Source: Sipunculus nudus
Lineage: Eukaryota > Annelida > Sipuncula > Golfingiida > Sipunculidae
Direction: 5' to 3'
NCBI GenBank assembly: GCA_026874595.1
Contig: CM049314.1
Span: 23,761,729 to 23,825,728, forward strand
Length of the DNA: 64,000 nucleotides
Shown here: positions 45,416-57,480 of the stretch, in pieces
How positions within the stretch are numbered: position 1 is the first letter of the stretch
Layout of the letters: every line of letters starts with the position of its first letter
The notes under the pieces: generated by a model
What the model was told of the DNA's origin: nothing
Seen by the model: only the letters and a program-made list of their open reading frames with translations
Databases searched by the model: none
Program-made: the position numbers and the translations under genes

Positions 45416-46044
45416 CTCAAATGTAGCCCTTGGATAGCTTTATAACATACACAAAAAATTGTGGCGCCACTTGCAGCTATTTTTGCACAGTGTCCATCTG
45501 TTCATCTGCCTTGGGTAAAAATCACTCATATCTCTGCAGTGGTTTGACCAAATTACCTGTAATTCGGCATGCGTATACATCCTGGATAGCTTTCTTGATT
45601 TTATGTCAGGTGGCGCCAGCTTCATTCACGTTCACGCTGCAGACATTAAGCCTATATCTCCGGACTCGTTCAACCAATCAGGAAATTTTTTTTCCCACAA
45701 ATATAGCCCTTGGATAGCTTTTAACATACACAAAAATGGTGGCGCCACCTGCAGCCATTTTTGCACAGCGTCCATCTGTTTGTCTGCTGTGGGATAAAAT
45801 ACTCATATCTCTGCAGTGGTTTGACTTTTCAACCTGAAATTTTGCATGTGTATACATCTTGGATAGTTTCTTGATCAAATAACAGGTGGCGCCACCTACA
45901 ATCATGTTTACGTGGCAGACATCCATTCTTATATGTAACACATGTGACTCAATTTCCCCTTGCCACTCAATCCATGCCTCACTTAACCCGTCCTACTCGG
46001 ATTTTGGCGGATACACGTAGTCACTTGTCGACTACCCGTATTCT
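45416..46044 (-). repeat. GGTGGCGCCACC-family repeat with terminus, copy 3
   Basis: Reverse complement of the repeat at 63588-64000. The terminal part includes CACTTGTCGACTACCCGTAT, then two to three units with TCATATCTCTGCAGTGGTTTG, TTGCATGTGTATACATCTTG and TAGCCCTTGGATAGCTTT. Perfect GGTGGCGCCACC at 45738-45749 and 45885-45896; decayed at 45461 and 45609. Confidence 0.75.
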
Positions 46045-46049
46045 AGTTC

Positions 46050-47620
46050 AAATAAGATTAGATAAAAACACAACTGTATTAAAAATTATATGACACTACC
46101 TACTCCCTTAGTGTATTTGGCCTTACCAACGTTGTTTAAAACCTGATTTTATGTTATACCTATTTTAATATTCTATATTAACTTTCCTATCAGTGTGAAA
46201 ATGTACCCGGCTATGCAGCTTACTTTTACCTCGAGATCGGGATTTCTCTCATTTCACTTTTCTTTTCACTTCCATAAGTTTCAAATGTCAATTTTAGGTT
46301 ATTTTCTAAACAGTCATAAAGGTTATTTAGATCAGTTTTCAAGAATCTCTGTCTTTGCCACCCTTCTAGTAAAAAGATTCCCAACAGAGATTCAGAATAA
46401 TATATATGAATGAACTATTTGGGTGAATTAATGTTAAGTCCAATATAGAAGTTTGCTATAATTGCCGGTTTTATAAGTTTTACCAAAATAAGTTATAAGG
46501 CAAGACGTAAAGATAATACTGTGACGGAATAAATTACATCCTTGCCCTTTCGACAGACTAAATTCCACGCGCAGAGTACCGTACCATAAATTGCACTCGC
46601 TTCTACAAGCTAAAAAACTGTTTAAAGGTGCCCATTCACCTACATTTTGACAAAGATATTAGGCATTTTTTTTTAGTTTTTAAATCTTTTGTTTCACAAA
46701 CGGATCTGATTTTGTCCAAATGTAGGAGGGCGGAATAAAAAACAAATAAAAAGCTCCAAAACATGTATTATCTAAACATGTATTATCAGAATTCCACACA
46801 AAGCTAGTCGTGTCCATTTAAAATGGTCTTACTTTTAATAAAACGCATTGTCTGCCCCTTTTTTAGACTTTGAACAACAACACCCTTAAGACTTTATATA
46901 ATATCCTTTATTTACCAAGAATAGAATATTATTAAATGTTGAAGCTAACGACAGCACTTATCGGCATTGTTGGATCAAATTTGGTCCCATGGATATGCGC
47001 GTTTATGGCTTGCGTCCGGTCCTTCTCGTATCCTAATGATCCAAGAATCCGTTTTACGGCTGCTGAGATAAAATCATCTGCAACTGTCCCCAGTACATCT
47101 GGCCATCCTTAAATACTCTGTCTTGGCGCTTACCTTGGTCCTATAAATGTCACCAGGTAGGAGGAAAAAAATTAAAGGAGGAACTGGATCGAGTTTCATA
47201 CCCGTACTTTAGTCACTGCTCGCCTCGATAACATTGAAACATGAGCAACAAGGTATCGCTGAATAGATTTTGTGTTTTATTACAGGCTTAAAATCCTGTA
47301 CTCGGGTTCAAAATGTTTTAGTACTTGCTTTGTACATATACATGTCAAACATACACGTATTTGAAAAGTAATCAAGTACTTCTCCAATAATGGTCAGGCA
47401 TGTTATTATATTAGCATTGTAAACTGATGTATATCCTGTTGCACAGGTTCGCATTAGGCGTGTAAGCCTTGATCTTGATCTCACACGGGTTTGCAGAGGA
47501 TTTTACTTTGTGTCGTATGGGAGTGCCAGAATTGTATGAATGAGGGCAGTTTTAGATTTCCTTTTGCAAATGAGGAATAAAAAGATGGTAATAAATAAAA
47601 GGATGATAAGGCCAAAATAA
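46050..47620. other. Intergenic, nothing recognised
   Basis: AT-rich. Several short open frames on both strands show no motif, splice pairing or repeat relationship. Confidence 0.5.
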
Positions 47621-47623
47621 AAT

Positions 47624-47928
47624 AAAGGTATGGTTCTCAGACACTTTTTTCAGAAATCAATGCGAGCGTTTTTTTTATTTTTTTAATTTTTTGGTATGTT
47701 TCGATAAAAATGTCAGAAGATAAGGGAAAAAAATTATAATAACATATTTATTTTGCTAAACAAGTAAAACACTACATAACAAAGGAAGTTGTATGATTTT
47801 ATCTTCTTGAAAGAAATGTCCGAGCGGCTGCAGCTCAAAGTTGGTAAGATTCTTTTGAAAATCAAAATAACAATTTTTCATGCGGGGGTTTAACATTGAT
47901 GCGGGCGGTGCCTGAGAACCATGCCTTT
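47624..47928 (+). mobile_element. Short TIR element (MITE), copy 2
   Basis: About 305 bp with ends AAAGGTATGGTTCTCAG and, inverted, AAAGGCATGGTTCTCAGGCA. It is the opposite-orientation relative of 1647-1924 and shares the internal segment ACTACATAACAAAGGAA. No ORF. Confidence 0.65.
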
Positions 47929-47929
47929 T

Positions 47930-50262
47930 ATTTTTTTGCCTAATAAATGAACTCTTAAATAATAGCCTAAGCCTGTTAAGGTAGTAGAATATATTAAATG
48001 GATATATAAGCATATTTGCATACGTGAAACTGTATTTTTAACAGATGAAACAGATGATTTCGATTTTGCGAAATTGGTTGAAAGCTTAAATATAATTATA
48101 TAACCACGTATGCTCTATTTGTATAACGTTAACTTTTGGGATATTTATTTCTATTTGTTTTTGTTAAAAAAAACTAGGTCACTTTTGTTTGCTTTTCAGT
48201 GCCAGTTATCAGATGTCCTTCATCATAATAAAAAATGTCTCAGCGTTATTTTTATTTTTTTGCATCTGACGGATCATATTCTGATATATAGCAGCAGTTG
48301 TGCATGTGCAACTTGAGTACATATACTAATAGTTGTAACATTACTCATGGTTCCATTAAACATGACAGCGTCATTTGCTTAACATACGGTGCCACCGTGA
48401 TCGTATCTGAAATTTTATAATCACCGTAAGCGACACGATGTCAGTGATTTTTTCCCGACAAAATAGCCATGAATGAAGTCACATGGGTGAATTTTAACTA
48501 CAAAGCTCTTGAGCTTAAGCTTTTGATCAAACTTTTCTGCTGTTCTAGTTCTCGTCAGGGGATGAGAGTCATTGGCGATTGGTAATATGGCTATTCGAAC
48601 AAATTATAAATCCTGTTACGCCCCCTCTAAACACGCCCCTATCAATCGTCCGATATGTTGGTATTTAAACTGTGTGACACGATTTGCATACACACAAGCC
48701 TCCCCCACGCAAACGTTCTCAGGGGCGTGTTAATGCGGTTTTTTTCACGTTTGTGTTAGCTTGTAGTTTTAATCAGATGTGATCGGGAGGGCCTATTGGG
48801 AATCGGACCCCAATGTTTCCAAGGGCACAAGAACAGGCTTAACAATGAGGTCTCCAGTTTAAGTTTCTCATTTGTTTTAAATAGCATTAGCTTGTTTATA
48901 CATATGTTTTAACCCGTAGGCTCCAAAGGACCTAGATGGGCCAGAAGTTCTAGAGGCCAATGAGAATGAAGGAAAATGTAAAAATTCCTGAATGATGGCA
49001 CACAATGGCAGAACGGCAAATCTTATATTTAGTACACCAGACCTGTGCATGGAAGAAATTAACCCAAATAAATATTCATTTAAATTCATTTTACATAGTC
49101 ATGGGAAGCGTAGTCTTCCATTCCGGAAGTACAAGCTGTTTGTTTTCAATTTATTCTTTTACTCTGTTTTAACTATACAGATCAGGTATAAAATGTAGGT
49201 TAGTTGCTTTTGTTTAGTGTTCGTGAATAGAATAGGAACGAAATTTATTTTTTTTATTCACGCTGAATATAAAACAATTAAGTGGAGAGGTCCCTTTGAT
49301 TAAATTAAAAAAAAATATCTGGATGCTTTTCTTTGTGTATTAGGGTGCTTCTAATATATGCATGCTTTATATACTGTTTCGATTATCAACCTATTATGAA
49401 CCAATAAAGCTTCATATTATTGTGACAAACCAGGTATGGATGCGTGTATCAAATATTAAAATTCATACGAGCAAATAAAGGTCTGCTTTTATTTACATTA
49501 ATCGCTTTTTATAAAACATGTACATCTCGAATGTCCCCAGTAAGTGAACAAACTTTGGTAGTTACTTCGATCTGTTTGGTGGAACATGATGCACGCCGAT
49601 ATATGTAAACGGTGAGCTAATGTATATCAAAGAGAGAAAGGTTTTCACAGAATCACAGTTGTCCTCCATACAGCTTCCACTGCTGATCTAACACCTGTCG
49701 AAGTATGTAACAATCTGACGCATCTGCACTCGCTCTGGCTGCGGCGGCACCATTTATCTATTTTAACTCCTTATTATGTTCCTGTAAACATTTGTTATAC
49801 ATACAAGTTTTAATTGGTTTTGTCATTGTAGTGATAGTATTGTTATTGATAGTACATATCGGATGAGAGGCACAGACTGTAGTTTGGGTAACCGCTTGTA
49901 GCTTGCGTGCCTTGAGGTTATAGGGATGCCTACAGAGACCTTCATATGATTTATTTTTTGCTCAGTTCATCATGGTGGATAAAGTATATATATTGACGCG
50001 AACTAGAACAGCAGAAAAGTTTGATCAAAAGCTTAAGCCCAGCATAAGAACAACCTGGGCAAACAAATGGTCACAAGTATTTAGCCTAACTATAGTTTTT
50101 GAGCCTGTATATATGTATTGATTGAGAAGAATAGAATGTCCAAAAACAAAATTACAGACTTCTTCACACAATCTCAGAGAGTGTAAGTTATTTTTTTACC
50201 TGGTTTATAGGTATTTTTACATAGTAGCAGGGGCGCAATTTACTGTTCCAATGGGAGGTTGG
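47930..50262. other. Intergenic, nothing recognised
   Basis: AT-rich sequence with no supported exon, RNA gene or repeat copy. Confidence 0.45.
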
Positions 50263-50440
50263 GGGGGGGGGGTAGGGAGAATCCCAAAATCTCTCATTCT
50301 CTCTCTCACACACACATACACTTTCTTAATATAAATAATGTCATTTGTGGTCGATCCAGAATCCAATTGGGGGGGGGGGGGGGAGGGGGGTGAGGGGGGG
50401 GGGGGGTGAGGACGTTTATAGATTGTACCCCCCCCCCTTT
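50263..50440 (+). repeat. G-rich and C-rich homopolymer cluster
   Basis: G runs at 50263-50271 and 50370-50406, with T/A/TGAG interruptions, then a C run at about 50430. Assembly length here is doubtful. Confidence 0.9.
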
Positions 50441-51269
50441 TCTAAATCCTGCGCACGTCCTTGGTTGGCAGTATAAATGTCGAGAGAACTTTCATTTAAT
50501 GCGATAGCGATGAGATTCTGCTTTATTTGTAATCGAATGAGAACCATTTCTAATTGCTCAATATTTTTTCAGGCAGTTTAGCCCGAGTAACTAAATTTGG
50601 TATCGGTTCCCAGCAATGGCAGGCTCAGGTCTAAAAACAATGATGATGGCTGAGTGGACAACGTTGTGGCTGGCTAGCCGGCTGAGCCGTAAAGATGAGG
50701 CAAATATCTAATGGACAAAAGTTGTCTCAGTCTAATGCAATTATATTTATATGAACAATAATATGAAACAAACTTAACGAATATTTTGACAAGTTAATTA
50801 CCCTTTGGATAAATTAATTTTATTCAATATCACGCCGGGCGTGTACAAGGACAGTGAGTGGGAACGTGAAGGATGGGGGTTCCCCCGTTGTGTTTTCAGA
50901 TCTGACAATATAGCTTGTTTTGGTGAAGCTGACCGCTCATTTAATCAGATGAAAATTGTTATGATTTTCCTCATTTCATTTGACAGACGTTGGTTTCACA
51001 TGAATTATTTGATCTCAACTGATATAACGTTAAATTGCTAAAAGCATCTTGAAAAATCGAAGGTTTAAATTCAGCTATTGAGATACATGTATATAGATAT
51101 CATTGTTTGCATCCTGTAAGCAACGGTTTTCGTGCGCTCACTTGTATGACAGTTCAACCGGATAATCGTGTTTCGTGTGCCGAACTTAGTGTCATGGCTT
51201 GACGTACCGTGTGCTTCATTTTTTAATTGTATCAAATGAGGTTATGTGAAAAGGCAGGATATTTGTCTA

Positions 51270-51271
51270 TA

Positions 51272-51352
<81 letters not shown>

Positions 51353-51366
51353 TGTGTGTGTGTGTG
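51270..51366 (+). repeat. Compound microsatellite (TA)n(GA)n(GT)n
   Basis: Three dinucleotide tracts follow one another directly. Confidence 0.95.
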
Positions 51367-52505
51367 TACAGAAAGTCATGCTTCACCCGCGAGTGTCTCT
51401 AAATTAATCAAAACATTTGGTAATAATCTGTCATTTGAGGAGGGAGAGAGGTGACATAATCGTACAAAATCGAACCCTAGCCAAAGAGTTTTTATAATAA
51501 TCATGAAAATTTGATTACTTAAAACATATTGTGAATTCTTCTTGATGTAATGTGAACAGACCAACTCACTGCAACAACCACGAAATCTCTAATTCCTTTT
51601 GGCCTAGCCTATGATCAACATGTTTTTTCCTGCTCAGAACTTTCCAGGTCGCAATCGTATACGTAATTTAATTGTCACGTGTCATAATTGAAATAGAGAT
51701 TCTGTCATGGATTTTCGCAGGTTTCAGCCTCAATCATCCCCGTGACCCTTAATATGTTCATGCATTAATTTGTTTGTCAGTGGTTGAAGCAACCGGTGCC
51801 TGCAGCTGTTTGACACGGATTTGGTCTCGCGTTTTAAATTCAAATTGCTGACCAATCAGACTAGCTTAAAAGTTTAGTTCTACTCAAGGATTTTATGACA
51901 TTTATCCATATGTGTTAACGCGAATGACATCTGTTGCATGATTATAATATGAGGTAGTAATGAATGGTCGCTGGCTGCCGACATGTTTCATGGTTACATG
52001 TATACTAAAATGTCTTATATTGGCTGGAAACAAAGATAACAAAAATGCATGCATATTTTCTCCATACAAATAATAGCTTTTCCCCGATGGTTTTCGTTCA
52101 TTTCATCCTGAATTTTAACCGAGCAGTATATAATTTTTTTTTTAATATTGCACATCGACCTCAATAACTTTAAATGATCAAGCAGCAGTATCTTACTGAA
52201 TAAACTTGGGAAATATCTGGATTCTGGCATTTTTTCTCTTTATTTTGAGTAACCAGGTTTAGAGAAACGCCCTTGATCAAACGGGGAGTATGCCAGTTAT
52301 CCCGTCTGAAAAAAAGGGCTTGCGGGAACCTTGTTAACTGTCTAACATAATGACATAAAATTAACCATGCATTACCATTGCGAAGGCATGATATCGGTGA
52401 TATCTGCTTGAGACGAGTTCGTGTTAACATGTTACTGTAGTAACTATTTACAAGCTTAAGTATGCAAGCGAAGATCCCTTTTTTTCATCAGCTTATCAGT
52501 ATTTC

Positions 52506-52640
52506 ACCGGCGGCTGAGCCGGTGTTTAATAATCGGCGGCGGCTGGCGCAAATCGGCGGCTCAAGAAAACTATTGGCGGCGGCTTGCTTATAAAATAAAC
52601 GGCGGCGGCTGGCGCAATTCGGCGGCGGCTCCCAGGTCTG
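52506..52640. repeat. GGCGGCGGCTGGCGCAA repeat
   Basis: Four to five diverged copies of ATCGGCGGCGGCTGGCGCAA-like text at 25-40-bp spacing. The tract is strongly GC-rich in AT-rich surroundings. A related CGGCCGGCCGCGCGGG patch lies near 52880. Origin unknown. Confidence 0.7.
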
Positions 52641-52759
52641 CACGAGTGTACCGACCGTTCCACGAATGTAGGCACAATCAGGCTAATTTTTAAGGCCCAA
52701 ATTAAACGATCGGCATGGTCGGTAATACCTTTCATCATGGAAATTAAGAGCATATAAGA

Positions 52760-54637
52760 ATGTAAAAGAAGAGCTATCTTATTAGCAAATTAAGGCAGAT
52801 TTTACTGGCCCAGGTTGCGGCAGATCATACAAAAAAATAATTTGCAGATTAGTCAAATAAAATCCAGCCGCAGCCAAAAATCTCGGCCGGCCGCGCGGGT
52901 AAGCCCTAACACAGAATATTTTAAGGATGACTTCTGTAGTCTTCAATCTTATTGAATTTCCATTCAAAATTGTAAAATTAAACCACACAATCGCACCCCT
53001 CCCACACGTCATCCTCTTCCATTTTAAAATGTGCGGTTTCCGAGCTCATAGCTTCCTAAGTACAAGAGATCTGATTGCCAACACAACAGCGACCCTCTGG
53101 AGTTAAATGTTGGAATTAACCAATTACAGCTCTCGGTCTATCTGGCTTCAAGTGCACCGCAGTAGTGTTTGAAAACGTCTTTCGGAAATTATTATTTTTA
53201 ATTTGTTAATTTCGTTAATTTTTTAACGATCGGCGAGCGGAATAATAAGTATTATAATAAAAAATCTATTTTTTTTCATTTTGGGTATTTTAGAGGTCGG
53301 CGCTGTTTGTGAAACGGAAAATAAAAAAAAATGCCTTATGTGATTTCTGGCTTCCTTTGTGTATATATTAAAGATCTAAGGGTTATTTTGGTTGTGATAA
53401 GTTCTAACGTCTAGGTGTATGAACTTGTTTATAAACAACATGTTTGTAAACACAGTAATGATGACAAACTGGGAAAAACAAGTAACCCAAGGTGGTAGAT
53501 TGAAAATATCCAGCGGTAGAAAGGTCCTTTTTTGAAAAACACCATATGCAAAGCTCTGGTTTATCTGACTTGCTGCCAGCTATCCCAGTTTAATTTGTTT
53601 TGATTTTTTGGCGGGCCCCAACATATTATAAACCTCTTGATATGAACAAAGTGAGCAGCCTGTGTGCGGTGATATCCACGTTTTCTGTCCTTATTTAATG
53701 AAAGCTCCAAGGGATTGCCTTCAGTTTTTAAAGGTCAGAAGGTGATTGGGCCCCTGTTACACAGAAAACGTTTGATCGTTTTTTTACACACACACTGACA
53801 CATTGTCATGGAAATATGGAGCATGAGTTGCACTGGTGCAGAAAGCTGTCATGGAAACGTACTATGTATATATTAGTATATATGTCCATTGTGGGTTTAA
53901 TATTAGTTGGTATTAATTAACGCTTGTGGTGATAATTCAATATTTGTAAATGGTTAGAAAATTATAAATCTGAAAAAAAAATATTACACTTCCTATATTT
54001 CATCGCACGTCATTACAGCTGCATATACATGTATTAAATAATCACTATGACCATGATAATCCAGTGAAAGTGGTAACAGATTTATTCACACGGGTATTTA
54101 TTACGTCAACCTGAAAGTTCTCTGTCCACGGCTATCTTAGGCACAACAGGTCGATCAATTGTTCACTTAGGATATTTCATCTGGGTGTCTTTGGAAGTGG
54201 ACTGAGCAGTGGCATCGGGTTCAGGAGCTTGGCCTTGGGGTTCTCGTTTTCAGCTTCTGCCACTAGTATTTTAGCATCTCAAAAGGGTTTTCTTTACCAC
54301 TCATATAGTCTTTTTGTAATAAGTAAATATGGACTTGAGTCTAGTAATATCTGTGAGTATTTTTCGGTTCATCTCCAGCAGATCTCCACGTATCAACACA
54401 AGAAAAGATAAGCCTTTGTGACAAATACTAGGCACTGAACTTAATGGTGAATAAACGGGAGATCTTTCATATCCATGTTGGAATGTGCCAAGCCCTCCAG
54501 GATAAAACATATCACCATCCAGGTGTGTCACATGAAACGTCCTGATTTGTAATCCAGGGAGGATAGGATCATAGTCCATGGCAGTGTGATGTGAGAATGT
54601 ATATAACGTACACTATGTATAAAAGTTCAGGTCCTGA
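52760..54637. other. Intergenic and PCID2 3' UTR region
   Basis: No gene recognised. Downstream of the PCID2 stop on the minus strand the first AATAAA signals seen are at about 54097-54102 and 54081-54086, suggesting a 3' UTR of up to about 560 nt, unconfirmed. A 92-codon open frame (54301-54579) lies in that stretch and has no recognised homology. Confidence 0.35.
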
Positions 54638-54727
54638 TCATAAAACAGTAGCTAGAGCTGGGAATGCATTCTGTTTGCTGACGACCAACTTCTGGTGTTG
54701 ATGAGATATGTACCCCTTGATCTTGTT
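54638..54727 (-). CDS. PCID2: PCID2 last coding exon
   Basis: 90-nt exon after TACTTTTCAG|, phase 0, 29 residues and [23 protein letters not shown], then AFPALATVL. It closely matches the C-terminus of animal PCID2 (…[20 protein letters not shown]…). This end belongs to the winged-helix part of the PCI domain that contacts RNA and DSS1 in the TREX-2 complex. Confidence 0.95.
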   Translation of the reverse strand, partial: NKIKGYISHQHQKLVVSKQNAFPALATVL

Positions 54728-55147
54728 CTGAAAAGTAAACATTAACTGTCAATTTACATTCTCTATTTACAATAATTTTTAATATGAATATGATGCATAG
54801 TAAATTTGTTTTCACCATTACAAATTTCCTACAGATATTATATGCAAATTATATGGATTATCTACCAATATGATAAGTGATAACAGCATAAATAGCTGGC
54901 TGTGTTAAATTAATCCTAACTTTCATAAAATCTGTTTTCTTTCCCGCTATTTTATGAATATGTTTTTCAGGTCCTGATCCAAGAAATTACTAAGATTATT
55001 CTTGTTCAAGTATGCATTATTCTTGGAAAGGTTAAGAACTTCATGCAAAAAGTCATAATCATAAGCATGATCCATACATGTTATATTTAGCCCTTATTTA
55101 ACATGGAATTAGTTAAGTTAAGAAAGTATTATTGAGAAGGACTTTAC

Positions 55148-55271
55148 CTCATATATCAGGTTTGCGATGATACAGGCAACTTCATCATTATCCACATCTT
55201 CTATCTGCATCATCTTCAGGACGTCAGTGAAGGCTTCAATTGGGAGCTGATGGGTTTTGAGTAGAAGAAAC
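55148..55271 (-). CDS. PCID2: PCID2 exon, PCI winged-helix region
   Basis: 124-nt exon between CATTTTCAG| and TATGAG|GTAAAG. It completes a Val codon and encodes [20 protein letters not shown], then [21 protein letters not shown], the PCI winged-helix segment. Phase 2 in, phase 0 out, which fits its neighbours. Confidence 0.95.
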
Positions 55272-56531
55272 CTGAAAATGTGTCAAGTTTAACAGACATT
55301 TTATCACCGTCCCATTTGTGACACTATCCAATTCAATTTTCTAAATTTAGTAAAACTCCTTCATAAAAGTAAAGAAAATATCCTAATATGTCAATGAGAG
55401 TTGTCTATATGCCCATTTGGAATTGCTCCTCTTTATCTGTGCTAATATCACCTTATGTTAAAATAAATTCAAGTATACCCGTCCTGATGGCCAACTGAAC
55501 ATAAACATAGCTGTACATTGTGCGCAAGTATAATCTCGCATATCTTCAATTAACACATCTCCAGCATTCATTTAATCAATTTTTTCCTGTAGTTGCAACT
55601 TTAGTTCCCTATAGTAATAGTGATACAGCTGCTTTAGGCTGCCTTTCCATTAGCATGGGGCATTTACCGCAGGGGGTACCATGCAGTAAACACAAGCAAA
55701 ACCTTTTTATGAACACAGTTATTTTTGCAGTGCCATAGTGTTGCATTGGTGGTCAAAATCGCTCTAATGGATTATTCATGTAGTCTATCCTTGTACGCAG
55801 GTTTCCACGTAGTCCATTCCTGCCAAAGGACCAAAAGAAGTAAGTGCTCTAAAAAAAAGAATAACCTTCTTAGAAATAAAGAGTGAAAAAAAGTAAATTT
55901 AGCGGCAATTCCCCATTTTTTTATGACAGGCTGAATAAAGATGTGTGTTGCATACTAAATATGTGTTTATTTATTGCTCCAAATGTCAGAAACATACATG
56001 ATACACATTCCCCTGCATGAAGAAAGGGCATTTTCCAAATGTTGTTACACATACTGGACATTTGCAATCACAAAAATTCTGAAGTGTCCCATTCTTTTCT
56101 GAATTGGACTGTTACAGCAGGAGAGAAATAGTATATATCAGGACTCTTTCCATGAAAAGAAAAAGGAAAATAAAAAGGAGTGTTGTCAAAAAAAAAGAGT
56201 AAAAAAAAGTAATCAGCTTAATTTTCAGTAAATCCTAAAAAAAGTGACTCTTATAGAAAAAAAAGAGTAATTTGACAGGCATGTCAAAATGCATGTTATG
56301 CATGGCGCAGTAAAAATGAAGCACGTAGTATTTTCTGTGGTAGGCACTTAAAGCTCATGAAGGCAACTCAACACCACAGCACCGCAGAAAAAAATCGCAT
56401 TCATGGAAAGGCAACCTTATTTTGTGTTTGATTTATTGTTATCGTTTAAGTATATTGTGAATCAAAGGTGTATTGTAGGCATAAATGCAGTAATACAGAA
56501 AAAAATTCTCCTTTCCTGAATGACTACCTAC

Positions 56532-56657
56532 ACTTTCTTGAAGAGGTTCCTGTATGTAATAATCTTTAGTTTCTCTAAGATCAAGTAGACACCACATTTT
56601 ATGAAGAATGCTTCATGCTCCTGTAAGGCTTGATTCAACTGCAGCAAATTCCCTGAT
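56532..56657 (-). CDS. PCID2: PCID2 exon, PCI helical region
   Basis: 126-nt exon between TTTTTTTTCAG| and AAAGT|GTAGGT. With the flanking split codons it reads [20 protein letters not shown], then [20 protein letters not shown] and KKV. It is almost identical to the vertebrate PCID2 segment [26 protein letters not shown]. The nearest stop-like TAG at the exon end is avoided because the donor lies before it. Confidence 0.97.
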
Positions 56658-56757
56658 CTGAAAAAAAATATCAAATTATTTATCAAGATATCAAGTGTAA
56701 GGTAATCTTTACATCTACCAAAACCTTGTGTCAAACTACTGTATGTTGAACAAAGAT

Positions 56758-56832
56758 GGACAGACAGACGGACGACTGACAATGGACCACAACTACAGCT
56801 CAGATTACTTATAGTCAGCTGAGGTAATAAAA
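56758..56832 (+). mobile_element. 3'-end fragment of a Pearl-like element
   Basis: GACAGACAGACGGACGAC, then TGACAATGGACCACAACTAC and an AGCTCAGATTACTTATAGTC/AGCTGAGG hairpin, as at the 3' ends of elements A and C. It lies in a PCID2 intron. The corresponding 5' end was not found. Confidence 0.55.
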
Positions 56833-57480
56833 TGGGGTTTCCCTGTATACCATAGTCAAATCCTCAGTAAACATCCAGATATAGCTGGGGTACCATGTAC
56901 CTCATTTTTCTCATGTTTTATTATAACTATTTTATATAACAATAATTATGATATCAGCTTTTCAGTCTAAACTGTCTTTCAGAAATTGAGAAAATATCTG
57001 TATGAATATATAACATAAGATATTTGACAAATTTGGGACAATTTATAGGAGGTTCTGTGGTAGTGAATCTGAACATAGTTGGGTACCCCAATACACCTCG
57101 CATGTATTTCTTGTATTGGACATAATGGTAGACCCACTGTCCATCTGTTCATCCATCTGTTAACTTTAAGTGTTGCTGTGATAACTTACTGGGGCTTTGA
57201 TGGATTTTCACAAAACTCATGAAATTACTTATGATATAGAAAATAGACAGGCATATAATTAAGTTCTACCTCAGTTGCAGGTTAGCTGTATGCGAAAGGG
57301 TTAAAGAGTTGTCTGTCAATGCGTCCCCAAACCACTGCAATCATAGATACAGATAGAGGGAGAGTTGGACAGAAGGACAGACTCACAAGCCAAGGCATTA
57401 CTTTATCCTCTCTTACAACCACAGCTGGGGTAATTGTAAATGTAATTGTAATTGAATGTAATTAATTACATGATTTCATG

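Noticed and set aside
45678-45941. Open frame with VGGATCYL...KLSKMYTHAKFQ-like text, also seen at 29605-29916 and 63690-63980
   Set aside because: The similar peptides come from translating the same non-coding GGTGGCGCCACC repeat in each place. Frames are broken differently in every copy, and there is no start, splice or domain support.
54301-54579. 92-codon minus-strand open frame
   Set aside because: It lies just downstream of the PCID2 stop on the same strand, probably in the 3' UTR, and shows no recognisable motif.
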